NCBI GenBank assembly: GCA_002816455.1 | Contig: MUCR01000034.1 | Span: forward strand, 1 to 59,137 | From: SAR202 cluster bacterium Io17-Chloro-G4 | Lineage (GTDB): Bacteria > Chloroflexota > Dehalococcoidia > Lucifugimonadales > UBA3495 | Length of the DNA stretch: 59,137 nucleotides | Direction of reading: 5' to 3' | Part shown: positions 28,657 to 37,632 of the stretch, piece after piece | How the letters are laid out: each line of letters opens with the position of its first letter | Position numbering within the stretch: the first letter of the stretch is position 1 | Made by a program: the position numbers and the translations under genes | Notes under the pieces: generated by a model | Seen by the model: the letters and a program-made list of their open reading frames with translations, nothing else | What the model was told of the DNA's origin: nothing | The model's database searches: none

Positions 28657-29454
28657 ATGGTACGCCAGCTGTTCTCTGCAACCAAAGTATTTATCGGCGT
28701 CGTGCATTTGCCTCCGCTGCCGGGATCGCCACGGTGGGGCGGCGACATGGGCGCAGTTTTGGCCCGCGCGGAGGTGGAAGCAAAGACCATGGTAAACGGC
28801 GGAGCTCACGGGATAATCGTGGAGAATTTTGGCGACACGCCCTTCCGCATTGGGAGGCTGGATGCGGATACAGTGTCGGCAATGACCCTGGCTGTGCATA
28901 AGGTTAGGCAAGCAACCAACTTGCCTGTGGGTATAAACATGCTACGCAATGACGCAGGGTCGGCCATGGCGGTGGCGGCCGTGACCGGTGCAGCATTCAT
29001 CCGGGTCAACGTCCACTACGGGGTTATGGCCGCCGACGAAGGCCTGGTAGAGGGTGAAGCCTACCAGACGTTACGCCAGCGGCAGGCTTTGGGAGTAGAC
29101 GTGAAAATACTGGCGGATGTTTTGGTGAAGCATGCTGTGCCTTTGGGGCCGACGGACCTGGGTCACATGGTTCGGGAAACGCTGCACCGAGGACTTGCCG
29201 ATGGGCTGATAATCAGCGGGCCGGCCACCGGGATGGCCACTTCCGGAACCGACGTGGAGATTGCCAGGAGAGCGGCGCCTGACGCCTTCATCTTGGTGGG
29301 CAGCGGGATCGACGAATCAAATGCCGCAGAGGTCCTAAGCAAAGCGGACGGGGCGATCGTAGGCACCAGCCTGAAGCGGGACGGCGTAGTCACCAACCCT
29401 GTAGACCTGGAAAGGGTGAAGCGTATGGCGGACGTTGTAGGTCACTTAGCTTGA
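28657..29454 (+). CDS. BtpA/SgcQ family TIM-barrel protein
   Basis: A 265-residue protein with the BtpA signature GVVHLPPLPGSPRWGG near residue 15, and the barrel motifs GAHGIIVENFGDTPF, VGINMLRNDAGSAM and ADGAIVGTSLKRDG. BtpA was named for photosystem I biogenesis in cyanobacteria; homologues in other bacteria (SgcQ) are probable phosphate-binding barrel enzymes of unknown substrate. It begins four bases after the MazF-like stop, so it may be transcribed with the toxin module although it is functionally unrelated. Confidence 0.85.
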   Translation: MVRQLFSATKVFIGVVHLPPLPGSPRWGGDMGAVLARAEVEAKTMVNGGAHGIIVENFGDTPFRIGRLDADTVSAMTLAVHKVRQATNLPVGINMLRNDAGSAMAVAAVTGAAFIRVNVHYGVMAADEGLVEGEAYQTLRQRQALGVDVKILADVLVKHAVPLGPTDLGHMVRETLHRGLADGLIISGPATGMATSGTDVEIARRAAPDAFILVGSGIDESNAAEVLSKADGAIVGTSLKRDGVVTNPVDLERVKRMADVVGHLA

Positions 29455-29458
29455 TTTA

Positions 29459-29524
29459 GCCACAGAGTCACAGAGACGCAGAGGAATACCGAATAAAAAC
29501 TCCGTGCCTCTGTGACTCTGTGGC
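29459..29524. terminator. Long inverted repeat (CACAGAG family)
   Basis: The left arm begins GCCACAGAGTCACAGAG and the right arm ends CTCTGTGACTCTGTGGC, with an 18-25-base A/T-rich loop. It sits between the convergent BtpA and aminotransferase genes, so it can stop transcription from both sides. The word CACAGAG..CAGAGG is a common dispersed bacterial repeat. Confidence 0.7.
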
Positions 29525-29532
29525 AATAGTCC

Positions 29533-30912
29533 CTACTCGGCTCCCAAGTCGTGGGCCGCTTGGCCGATGACCCGGTCCAGCACCGTCAGTATTTCGTCTA
29601 TCTCTCCTGGCGTGACGCACAGGGGCGGGGCGACGTTCATGGCGTCCCCGCCGCGAAGCAAGATACCGTTATCCGAAAAGCCTTGGGTCAAGCGAGCGGC
29701 CAACTCAGCCTCGGCCGGGAAGTGCTCTTTGGTCGCGCGGTCTTTGACCAATTCCACGCCACACAAGAGGCCCAGACCCCGGACATCGCCGATGATTTGG
29801 TACTTCTCCTTCAGGTCGATTAGCCCTTCCAACAAGCGGTCGCCCATTACTGCGGCGTTGTCCGCCAAGTGCTCGTCTTCCATGATTTCGATGTTTTTCA
29901 GGGCCGCTGCTGAGGCCACGGGATGGCCCCCAAAGGTTATAACGTGGCGGAATGCAGCTTTGGAACTGCCGACAAACGCGTCGGAAATGGTCTTGCGGGT
30001 GATCGCCCCGCCCATGGGAATGTAGCCGCTGGTGATGCCCTTGGCCACGGTCATGATGTCGGGCGTGATGTTCCAATGCTCGCAGGCGAACATCTTGCCG
30101 GTGCGGCCAAACCCGGTGATCACTTCATCGGCGATTAGAAGGCAACCGTAGCGGTCGCAAAGCTCACGGAGCAAAGGCCAATAGTTCGGGCCGGGAACAG
30201 CGGCTCCCATGGGGCTGGACACCGGCTCGGCGACTACGGCGGCAATAGTGTTGGGTCCCTGGAACAGGATAATGTCCTCGATAGCTTTGACGCATCGCTC
30301 GGCGCACTCCTCAGGTGTGGTCCCGCCGTATTCGCAGTGGTAGGGCAGCGGTTGGGGAGCGTGGAAGACCCCGCCCAGCAGGGGTTCGTAGTCCTCTTTG
30401 GGGAAATACGGAGAGCCGCCCAGGGCCAGGGTACCGAAAGTGGCCCCGTGGTAAGAGCCTTTGCGGCTGATAAATTTTGTCCTGGTGGGTTCGCCGATTC
30501 TCTTGAAATAGGCGCGGGAAAGCTTCATGGCGGTCTCATTAGCCTCGGAGCCGCCGCTGGTAAAGAAGCAGCGAGAGAGGTCGCCGGGGGTGATGCTGGC
30601 CACCTTTTCGGCCAATTTGATGGTTGGCTCGCTGGTTGTGCCCAATGGCATGTAGGTCAATTTGAGCATCTGCTCGTAGGCGGCGTCGGCGATTTCGGTG
30701 CGGCCATACCCCACGTTCTTCAACCACAGGCCGGACATGCCGTCTATATAGGTATTGCCCGATGCATCGGTTACCTTGCAACCCTTGCCTTCGACAAAAA
30801 TCTGGGGCTCGCCCTTTTCCGCCATGTCGCTGGGTTCCCGAAGATACACCCACAGGTGCTCCAGGGCGGATTCTTGTAGCTCTTTAACGTCGGTTGGGGT
30901 GTGGGTTGCCAT
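29533..30912 (-). CDS. Class III aminotransferase (omega type)
   Basis: A 459-residue PLP enzyme of the aspartate aminotransferase family (class III). The PLP lysine is in VAKGITSGYIPMGG (near residue 285), with the Asp that pairs with the ring nitrogen in IADEVITGFGRTG upstream. FFTSGGSEANETAMKLSRAY is the PLP phosphate-binding loop. Substrates are typically omega-amino acids or amines with pyruvate or glyoxylate as acceptor. ATG at 30912 has ACGGAGGTTTTCCC upstream, better than the ATG 18 bases earlier. It is divergent from the FAD/Fe-S fusion gene. Confidence 0.93.
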   Translation of the reverse strand: MATHTPTDVKELQESALEHLWVYLREPSDMAEKGEPQIFVEGKGCKVTDASGNTYIDGMSGLWLKNVGYGRTEIADAAYEQMLKLTYMPLGTTSEPTIKLAEKVASITPGDLSRCFFTSGGSEANETAMKLSRAYFKRIGEPTRTKFISRKGSYHGATFGTLALGGSPYFPKEDYEPLLGGVFHAPQPLPYHCEYGGTTPEECAERCVKAIEDIILFQGPNTIAAVVAEPVSSPMGAAVPGPNYWPLLRELCDRYGCLLIADEVITGFGRTGKMFACEHWNITPDIMTVAKGITSGYIPMGGAITRKTISDAFVGSSKAAFRHVITFGGHPVASAAALKNIEIMEDEHLADNAAVMGDRLLEGLIDLKEKYQIIGDVRGLGLLCGVELVKDRATKEHFPAEAELAARLTQGFSDNGILLRGGDAMNVAPPLCVTPGEIDEILTVLDRVIGQAAHDLGAE

Positions 30913-30983
30913 GGGAAAACCTCCGTTCATTTAGCGGTCAGCTATCGGCTATCAGCCGTCAGCCTTTTGAGTCAGCATATATT

Positions 30984-31000
30984 AACATGGCATGCATGTT
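30984..31000. promoter_or_regulatory. Palindrome AACATG-N5-CATGTT in divergent promoter region
   Basis: The 17-base sequence AACATGGCATGCATGTT has two 6-base arms around five bases, placed between the aminotransferase gene and the FAD/Fe-S oxidase gene. It is a plausible dimeric repressor site acting on one or both genes. The flanking bases also contain AGCTATC/CTGACAG-type repeat words (30938-30962 and 31109-31130). Confidence 0.4.
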
Positions 31001-31158
31001 TACGGTCTTGTGAGTGATCGCTACCTGTCGTCGGTGGCCCAACGACTGGGCGGGTGCTAATATCCGTCCACCTTGATGCCCCTTGGGGATTGGGTTAAGC
31101 TGGCCCTTGATAGCTGACAGATAATAGCTGGCAACCCCCTTGTGACGGAGATAACTTC

Positions 31159-34100
31159 ATGGCCGCAACGTCCCTTGCCGCCAATCGAATCCGCGGCAGA
31201 GAACGAGAAGAGCTAGCCCGGGAGCTGGAGAACCGGGTGTCTGGTGAGGTGCGCTTCGACGCTTACTCACGGGTGCTTTACAGCACCGATGCCAGCATCT
31301 ACCAGATGGAGCCGGTGGGCGTGGTTGTCCCCCGCAATGCCGCGGACGTTCGGGCGGTCATTGAAGTAGCCAAAGACAACGGCGTGCCGGTTTTGCCTAG
31401 GGGCGGCGGCACCAGCCTGGCCGGCCAGACGGTTAACCACGCCATCGTCATCGATTTCAGCAAGTATCTGAACCAATTGCTGGAAATAAACCGTGAAGAG
31501 CAGTGGGCCCGAGTGCAGCCTGGTATGGTCTTGGACCAGCTAAATAGGGAGGTGGCGAGTCAGGGCTTGATGTACGCCCCAGACCCCACTACCTCCAACC
31601 GGGCTTGCGTCGGCGGCGGCATCGGCAATAACACCTGCGGCGCACATTCGGTGATTTACGGCAAGACCTTAGACCACATACAAGAAGTTTCCGCTGTGCT
31701 GGCCGACGGTTCGCTGGCCGACTTCCGCACCTTGGACGCCGATGAATTGGAGGCGAAGCTCAGCGGCACCGGCCTGGAAGCGGACATCTACCGGGGAATC
31801 CGCCGCATTGCTAGGGAGAACCGCGCTGAGATAGAAGCCAGATACCCCAGGATTAACCGGAGAGTCAGCGGCTACAACCTGGATGAATTTCTGACTGATG
31901 AAAAGTTCAATATGGCTCAGATGGTGGTGGGCTCGGAAGGGACCCTTTGCGTGGTGACCGAGTCCAAGATCAACTTGGTGCCCCGTCCTACCATGACCGC
32001 GTTGTCCGTGCTGCACTTCCGGGACATCGTAGAAGCCAGCGAAGCCACTCGGGAGGTCTTGAAACACGACCCTTCGTCCGTGGAGGTAATGGACAAGATC
32101 CTTTTGGACCGGTCCCGGGAGTCATTGGGCCACTCACGCAGCATGAGCTTCATTGAGGGCGACCCCGGAGCTTTGCTGGCGGTGGAATTCTACGGAGAGA
32201 CGGAGGCCGAGCTAAGCGGGAAGATGGATAGCCTCAAAGAAGACATGACCCGGCGGCGCTTGGGCTACGCTTGCGTCAACCTGCTGGACCGCAGCGCCCA
32301 AGCCGCTGTGTGGAACGTGCGCAAGGCCGGGCTGGGTCTGTTGATGAGCATCCACGGCGATGCCAAGCCGCTGCCCTTCGTCGAAGACCCGGCGGTGGAC
32401 CCGGAGAACCTGGGAGAGTTCGTGCGCCGGTTTGACGAGATAGTCCACAACCATGGGACCCAGGCCGCATACTACGGTCACGCCAGCGTGGGTTGTTTAC
32501 ACATCCGCCCCTTGGTCAGCCTTAAAGACTCCGCAGGAGTGGCGACCATGGTGTCCATCTCCGATGAGATTAGTGATTTGGTGAAAGAGTTTGGCGGCTC
32601 TATGAGCGGGGAGCACGGCGACGGCATTGTAAGGGGCGTCTGGACCGAGAAGATGTTCGGCTCGCAGATTTACGAAGCCTTTCGCGACGTAAAGCGCACC
32701 TTCGACCCTCAGGGGATAATGAACCCAGGGAAGATAATCGACTGCCCGCCAATGACCGACAACCTGCGTTACGGCGATGACTACCAGGCTTCGTCTCTGT
32801 CCACTACTTTGGACTTCACAATGGATACCAACTTCGCCGGGGCAGTGGAGATGTGTAACGGCATGGGCGCCTGCCGCAAGCTAGACGGGTCGATGTGCCC
32901 GTCGTTTATGGCTACACGGGAAGAAGAACATTCTACTAGGGGCCGGGCCAACCTGCTGCGGGCAGCATTGTCGGGAAAACTGCCGGAAGGGAGCATTTCC
33001 AGCCAGCGGCTTTACGATGCAATGGATTTATGCTTGGAATGCAAGGCATGCAAGGCCGAGTGTGATTCCGGCGTTGATATGGCCAAGCTGAAGTACGAGT
33101 TTTTGGACAATTACTACAAGGTGAACGGCCGTCCTCTGCGGAACAGGGTGTTCGCCCACATAAACCGGATTAGCCGTTTGGGCAGCCGGTTCGCTCCCGT
33201 TTCCAACTGGATGGCGAGTAATTCAATAGGGCGATTTTTCGCTGCAAGTTTTTTGGGCATCCATCCAAAACGCAGAATGCCCGCATTTCAGAGAGAGACG
33301 TTCCCTAAGTGGTTTGAAAAACACCGGGGAGATTCCCCGCAGCCCCCCTTAAATCCCCCTCAATCCCCCTTTACGAAAGGGGGAGGTATTGCTGCTGCTA
33401 CGAGAAATGGGGGAAGCGAGACAGCAACGTCTGAGGGACAGGCTGTGCAGACCGTGGTTCTGTTTAACGATACGTTTATGAACTACAACTATCCTCAGGT
33501 GGGGAAGGCAGCGGTGGAGCTTTTGGAGGCGGCGGGATTCAATGTTGAGTTGGCCAACGCCGGTTGCTGTGGCCGGCCCATGATTTCCAAGGGGATGTTG
33601 AGTAAAGCGGTCGAGTACGCCCGGCACAACGTAGATTTGCTCTATCGCTACGCTGAGGCTGGCGTGGCGATTGTTGGTTGCGAGCCTAGCTGTACCCTTT
33701 CTTTCCGAGATGAGTACCCGGAGATGCTCCAGGACGAAAAGTCGCGGAAGGTCGCTGAGCACGTTTACATGATCGACGAGTTCTTGATGATGCTTCAGGA
33801 AGAGGGTCGCCTGAACTTGGAGTTTGGCGACGAGATCAAGAAAGTGCTGTTCCACGGCCATTGCCACCAGAAAGCCCTGGCGGGGACGGCCAGTTCTGTG
33901 GGCGTTTTGGGATTACCCCCTGGAATGGAAGTGGAGTTGGTGAACGCTGGGTGCTGCGGTATGGCCGGGTCCTTCGGGTTCGAGAAGGAGCATTACGACA
34001 TCTCTATGACCATCGGGAAACAGGCATTGTTCCCGGCGGTGAATGGAAAAGGCGAGGACTGGGAAGTTGCGGTTACCGGCGTGTCCTGCCGGCAACAGAT

Positions 34101-34164
34101 TGAGGACGGCACCGGGCGAAAGGCGCGGCACTTGGTAGAGATTTTGAGGGACGCTCTGGTTTAG
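31159..34164 (+). CDS. FAD-linked oxidase fused to Fe-S/CCG domains (D-lactate/glycolate dehydrogenase-like)
   Basis: A 1001-residue fusion: FAD_binding_4 domain (about 40-290, with LPRGGGTSLAGQTVN), FAD-oxidase C domain (about 290-530), a 4Fe-4S ferredoxin region (CNGMGACRKLDGSMCP near 565 and CLECKACKAECD near 625) and two CCG domains (NAGCCGRPMIS and HCHQKALAG/NAGCCGMAGSFGFE). It probably oxidises D-lactate or a 2-hydroxy acid and passes electrons to the quinone pool or a carrier, as in YdiJ/GlcD-type proteins. Between ferredoxin and CCG parts, residues about 729-743 are encoded by a dispersed DNA repeat (33343-33385) that adds PPLNPPQSPFTKGGG in frame. GACGGAGATAACTTC precedes the ATG. 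Confidence 0.94.
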   Translation: MAATSLAANRIRGREREELARELENRVSGEVRFDAYSRVLYSTDASIYQMEPVGVVVPRNAADVRAVIEVAKDNGVPVLPRGGGTSLAGQTVNHAIVIDFSKYLNQLLEINREEQWARVQPGMVLDQLNREVASQGLMYAPDPTTSNRACVGGGIGNNTCGAHSVIYGKTLDHIQEVSAVLADGSLADFRTLDADELEAKLSGTGLEADIYRGIRRIARENRAEIEARYPRINRRVSGYNLDEFLTDEKFNMAQMVVGSEGTLCVVTESKINLVPRPTMTALSVLHFRDIVEASEATREVLKHDPSSVEVMDKILLDRSRESLGHSRSMSFIEGDPGALLAVEFYGETEAELSGKMDSLKEDMTRRRLGYACVNLLDRSAQAAVWNVRKAGLGLLMSIHGDAKPLPFVEDPAVDPENLGEFVRRFDEIVHNHGTQAAYYGHASVGCLHIRPLVSLKDSAGVATMVSISDEISDLVKEFGGSMSGEHGDGIVRGVWTEKMFGSQIYEAFRDVKRTFDPQGIMNPGKIIDCPPMTDNLRYGDDYQASSLSTTLDFTMDTNFAGAVEMCNGMGACRKLDGSMCPSFMATREEEHSTRGRANLLRAALSGKLPEGSISSQRLYDAMDLCLECKACKAECDSGVDMAKLKYEFLDNYYKVNGRPLRNRVFAHINRISRLGSRFAPVSNWMASNSIGRFFAASFLGIHPKRRMPAFQRETFPKWFEKHRGDSPQPPLNPPQSPFTKGGGIAAATRNGGSETATSEGQAVQTVVLFNDTFMNYNYPQVGKAAVELLEAAGFNVELANAGCCGRPMISKGMLSKAVEYARHNVDLLYRYAEAGVAIVGCEPSCTLSFRDEYPEMLQDEKSRKVAEHVYMIDEFLMMLQEEGRLNLEFGDEIKKVLFHGHCHQKALAGTASSVGVLGLPPGMEVELVNAGCCGMAGSFGFEKEHYDISMTIGKQALFPAVNGKGEDWEVAVTGVSCRQQIEDGTGRKARHLVEILRDALV
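33343..33385. repeat. In-frame CCCCCTTT-ACG-AAAGGGGG repeat inside a gene
   Basis: The same element as at 8098 (repeated AAATCCCCCT words then the hairpin CCCCCTTTACGAAAGGGGG) lies within the FAD/Fe-S oxidase gene without breaking the frame. It adds a Pro/Gly-rich linker between the ferredoxin and CCG domains. The DNA repeat and the translated peptide are both visible. Confidence 0.85.
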
Positions 34165-34224
34165 AGGATTTGGGGATTTGTTTGTGGGTTGGGCTGCCAG
34201 GTTGATAGAGAGATGGAGGTTGCG

Positions 34225-34262
34225 GAAATCCCCCCAACCCCCCTTTTAGAAAGGGGGGCTTT
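34225..34262. repeat. CCCCCTTTT-AGA-AAAGGGGGG repeat, copy 3
   Basis: A third copy of the AAATCCCCC...AAAGGGGG family: CCCCCCTTTT followed by AGAAAGGGGGG. It sits between the convergent oxidase and CMD-family genes, where the hairpin with T-rich flank (GGGGGGCTTTATAG) can act as a terminator. Confidence 0.8.
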
Positions 34263-34283
34263 ATAGTGGCTTTTTTGATGCGG

Positions 34284-34832
34284 TTAGACGGGCAATTCGG
34301 CGGTCATCCCTGGGGCTAGCTCAACGTCGAAGGCTGCTAGGATTTGGGCTACCAGCAGGTAGTGGCCGATTAGGGCGGTAACGTCTACCACTCCTTTTTC
34401 TCCCCATTTGTCTTTCACCGCATTGAAGGTGGCATCAGAGATTTTTTTGTTGCGCAGCAACTCGGTGGTGTAACGCACCAGCAATTCTTCGTCCCCGGAT
34501 AGTCCGTTGGGGGCAGAGCCGTCCGCGATAGCCTTGATCGTGGCTTCCGAGACGCCGGCTTGTCTGGCCAAGCGTGCGTGGGCAGAGAACTCGTACTGAG
34601 ATTTTTGGTGGGCCGCAGCCGTAATAATCACCGTCTCTTTCAAGGATTCGGGCATGGTGAAATCAAAGCGGACGTAAGCGCCGGTGTGTGCCACCCTGGC
34701 CGCCACGTCGGGGCTGTGGAGTAAGACGCCGTATGGACCCCGGATGCTCCCCCGGCTACCGGCAATCTCGTCGAAATATTTTTGGTCTTCAGGTTTGAGT
34801 TGATCTCTCTCAACATTAGACAATCGGGCCAT
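34284..34832 (-). CDS. Carboxymuconolactone decarboxylase family protein
   Basis: A 182-residue all-helical protein of the CMD/AhpD-like superfamily. The central motif EFSAHARLARQAGVSEATIKAI aligns with the region E..aH...Ar.aGvs. The redox CxxC of AhpD is absent, so the protein resembles CMD enzymes acting on lactones rather than peroxidase partners. The function remains unassigned. It lies alone between the oxidase and the SMP-30 pair, on the minus strand, possibly co-transcribed with the SMP-30 genes 90 bases upstream. Confidence 0.85.
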   Translation of the reverse strand: MARLSNVERDQLKPEDQKYFDEIAGSRGSIRGPYGVLLHSPDVAARVAHTGAYVRFDFTMPESLKETVIITAAAHQKSQYEFSAHARLARQAGVSEATIKAIADGSAPNGLSGDEELLVRYTTELLRNKKISDATFNAVKDKWGEKGVVDVTALIGHYLLVAQILAAFDVELAPGMTAELPV

Positions 34833-34922
34833 ATTGATTCCTCCGTATTTGCTTATTGTCCAACTTACGTTGGCCCTGACCTGACCTGGCTTGACAGCAA
34901 GTTTTGGAATCGATGAATTGGG

Positions 34923-35825
34923 CTAAGCTGCGGGAACCGGCATCCCTGGAATGTTTAGACTGATGCGCATCAGCTCGTTTCTGGATGTGATGTAGAGGGT
35001 CTTCCGGTCGTCGTCGCCCCAAGCGATGTTTGTCGTTGCCGGTTTTCCATGGACGATAATGCCCAGCAATTTCCCCGACGGGTCCATGACCCAGACACCA
35101 CCGGCGCCACCGCAATAGACGTTGCCTTCCACGTCCACCTTCATGCCGTCAGGCACGCCGGGGCGCTCGCCCCGAAGGTCGGCGAAAATCCGGCCTGTCC
35201 CCAAAGCCAATGCGCCGGTGGGCAACAGGTCGTAGGCCCTGATGTGGCCACGGCGGGAGTCGTTGATGTAAAGCACGCTCTCGTCGGCGGAGAATGCCAG
35301 ACCATTGGGGATCACGAAATCGTAGACCAGCAATGTGAGCCTGCCCAAGTCCGGAGTTACCCGGTATACACCGGAGAACTCCAAGTCCCATTGGTCTTGA
35401 GCATGGGGCAGGGTCCAAGGGTCGGTGAAGTAAATGCAACCGTCGGACTTGACGACCACGTCGTTGGGCCGGTTGAGTTGCCTACCCTTGTAGCTGTTGG
35501 CTACCACGGTGATGCTCCCGTCTTGCTCCGTCCGGGTGACCCGGCGGGAGTCGTGCTCGGCGGCTATCAGGCGGCCTTGAGAGTCTCTAGTTAAACCGTT
35601 GGCGCGGTCGGTGGGTTCTTTAAAAACGGTGACGCCCTCTCCGGGGGCCCACTTCATTCGCCGGTTGTTGTGGATGTCACTGAAAAGCAGGTAGCCGCCG
35701 TCCTTCCACCAAAGCGGGCCTTCGGCCGGACCATTGTCTCCGCCGTAGCCGCTGCCCAGCTCCTCTACCTGTGCTTCTGCCGAAACGATGCGGTCCATTT
35801 CCGGCGCTGATTTCTCTATGGGCAT
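34923..35825 (-). CDS. SMP-30/gluconolactonase-like protein, copy A
   Basis: A 300-residue six-bladed beta-propeller of the SMP-30/GNL/LRE family. Metal ligands appear as Glu in AEGPLWW (about 35), Asn in RPNDVVV (about 118), Asn in IPNGLAF (about 168) and Asp in VPDGMKV (about 220). The family opens sugar or other lactones. ATG at 35825 has CGGAGGGACCAC upstream; an earlier start at 35882 is rejected. It has a tandem paralogue at 35932-36834 with about 37 differences by eye over 300 residues. Confidence 0.93.
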   Translation of the reverse strand: MPIEKSAPEMDRIVSAEAQVEELGSGYGGDNGPAEGPLWWKDGGYLLFSDIHNNRRMKWAPGEGVTVFKEPTDRANGLTRDSQGRLIAAEHDSRRVTRTEQDGSITVVANSYKGRQLNRPNDVVVKSDGCIYFTDPWTLPHAQDQWDLEFSGVYRVTPDLGRLTLLVYDFVIPNGLAFSADESVLYINDSRRGHIRAYDLLPTGALALGTGRIFADLRGERPGVPDGMKVDVEGNVYCGGAGGVWVMDPSGKLLGIIVHGKPATTNIAWGDDDRKTLYITSRNELMRISLNIPGMPVPAA

Positions 35826-35931
35826 GTGGTCCCTCCGTCTGTTTAGTAATCGATTTTTATTAGGGCCAAACCCGAGGCCCAAAACAACATGGAGCGGATT
35901 ATATATGGAGCGGATTATATTACGAAATCGT

Positions 35932-36834
35932 CTAGCCAGCGGGGACAGGCATTCCGGGAATATTTAACCTGATGCGCATAAGTTCGTTCCGGGATGTGAT
36001 GTACAGGGTCTTCCAGTCGTCGTCTCCCCAAGCGATATTTGTCGTCGCCGACTTTCCATGGACGATAATTCCTAGGACCTTCCCCGATGGGTCCATGACC
36101 CAGACGCCGCCGGAGCCACCGCAATAGACGTTGCCTTCCACGTCAACTTTCATGCCGTCGGGCACACCCTCCCGTTCACCCCGAAGGTCGGCGAATATCC
36201 GGCTTGTTCCCAGCGCCAAGGCCCCAGTAGGCAGCATGTCGTAAGCCCTGATGTGCCCCCGGCGAGTGTCGTTGATGTAGAGCACGCTCTCATCGGGGGA
36301 GAAGGTCAGGCCGTTGGGCAGCACAAAGTCGCTCACCAAGAGAGTGAGCCTGCCCAAGTCCGCAGTGACGCGGTAGACACCGGAGAACTCCAAGTCCCAT
36401 TCCTCTTGGGCGCGCTGTAAGGACCAAGGGTCTGTGAAATAAATGCAACCGTCGGACTTGACGATCACGTCATTGGGCCGGTTGAGTTGCCGCCCTTTGT
36501 AGCTGTTGGCTACCACGGTGATGCTGCCATCGTGTTCCGTGCGGGTCACCCGTCGGGAGTCGTGCTCGGCGGCGATTAATCGGCCTTGCGGGTCTCGGGT
36601 TAGGCCGTTGGCCCGGTCGGTGGGCTCTTTGAAAACAGTTACGCCTTCTCCGGGCGCCCACTTCATCCGCTGATTGGCGTGGATGTCGCTAAAGAGCAGA
36701 TAGCCACCTTCCTTCCACCAAACCGGCCCTTCGGAGACTCCTAGGTCGCCGCCAAATCCGGCACCCAGATCCGCGACGTCTTGACCCGCCGAAACAATGC
36801 GGTCCATCTCCGGCGCTGATTTTTCGATGGGCAT
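35932..36834 (-). CDS. SMP-30/gluconolactonase-like protein, copy B
   Basis: A 300-residue tandem paralogue of copy A with the same metal-ligand pattern (SEGPVWW, RPNDVIV, LPNGLTF, VPDGMKV). Most differences are in the first 45 residues and around residues 140-150 (WSLQRAQEEWD against WTLPHAQDQWD), near the presumed active-site mouth, so the two may have different substrates. ATG at 36834 follows CGGAGGGAACCC, matching the ribosome site of copy A. It ends 106 bases upstream of copy A. Confidence 0.92.
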   Translation of the reverse strand: MPIEKSAPEMDRIVSAGQDVADLGAGFGGDLGVSEGPVWWKEGGYLLFSDIHANQRMKWAPGEGVTVFKEPTDRANGLTRDPQGRLIAAEHDSRRVTRTEHDGSITVVANSYKGRQLNRPNDVIVKSDGCIYFTDPWSLQRAQEEWDLEFSGVYRVTADLGRLTLLVSDFVLPNGLTFSPDESVLYINDTRRGHIRAYDMLPTGALALGTSRIFADLRGEREGVPDGMKVDVEGNVYCGGSGGVWVMDPSGKVLGIIVHGKSATTNIAWGDDDWKTLYITSRNELMRIRLNIPGMPVPAG

Positions 36835-37210
36835 GGGTTCCCTCCGATTTTTAGTTGCTGGCCGCATTGCAGCCTAAGCTAATCTGGGGGAGATTATATT
36901 ACGAATTACCTGGCGGCGGGGAAACGGTTCGACATGTCCGACATTGTCGAGTGCCGATTGCATCGAGCATCCTCGGCAAAGCCGGGAACTCTCGATATAA
37001 TCGGAGCTCACCATGAGCGGAGGATGCCATCTATAGCTAGACGGGGAGGGAGAGTAATCTTGCTTGACTAGAGCCTGCTGTTGGACTATTCTCCCCTAGT
37101 TACTGGGCAAGGCCAAGCTGATAAAGACCAGCGGCCTCCCGGTGAGGCAACCGCAATTGGTAAATTGTGTTAACGGATACAACGAGCACACATAAGCAGC
37201 GAGGTGAACT
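36835..37210. other. Divergent gene-free region with long-armed inverted repeat
   Basis: 376 bases between SMP-30 copy B and the VOC gene. An inverted repeat pairs GCATCCTC (36967-36974) with GAGGATGC (37020-37027) around a 45-base interval that itself has GGCaaaGCC. A line of TCG/CGA words (about 36930-36965) precedes it. No open frame or RNA gene is convincing; it could host the promoters of both genes. Confidence 0.45.
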
Positions 37211-37570
37211 ATGTCTTTCAAGATGAACCACATCCACCTGAAGACCCCGGACCCAGAAGCGACCGCAAAGTTCTACGTGGAGAGCTTGGGCGCCATGATC
37301 GTCGGGAAAGCCGGTGACAACGGATTCCGTTTGGACTTGCACGGTCTTTCTATGAACGTGACCAAGCACATCGAAAGCCAGACCCGTGACCAGGTGTACG
37401 GGATAGAGCACATCGCCATCGACACCGACGACTTGGACAACGTGGTTGCCAGCCTCAAGTCCGGAGGCGCAAAGATTTTGGAAGAAACCGTGGTTGGCAA
37501 CGGCCGGAGGGTCTGTTTCTTCGAAGGGCCCCAGGGCGTGCAACTTGAAGTCTTGGAACTGGAAAAGTAA
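37211..37570 (+). CDS. VOC family (glyoxalase/dioxygenase-fold) protein
   Basis: A 119-residue VOC-fold protein with paired beta-alpha-beta-beta-beta modules: NHIHLKTPDPEATAKFYVESLGA at the start and IEHIAIDTDDLDNVVASLKSGGAK in the middle, with metal ligands His8, a second His near 61 and Glu near the end (LEVLELE). The family includes glyoxalases, extradiol dioxygenases and epimerases; the substrate is not known. It is 62 bases upstream of the NIPSNAP gene on the same strand. Confidence 0.88.
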   Translation: MSFKMNHIHLKTPDPEATAKFYVESLGAMIVGKAGDNGFRLDLHGLSMNVTKHIESQTRDQVYGIEHIAIDTDDLDNVVASLKSGGAKILEETVVGNGRRVCFFEGPQGVQLEVLELEK

Positions 37571-37632
37571 CGAGGGTCTAAACTGGGACTCTAAAAATCG
37601 GGAATTAAGAAATAATCTGGAAGAGGTGCCGA

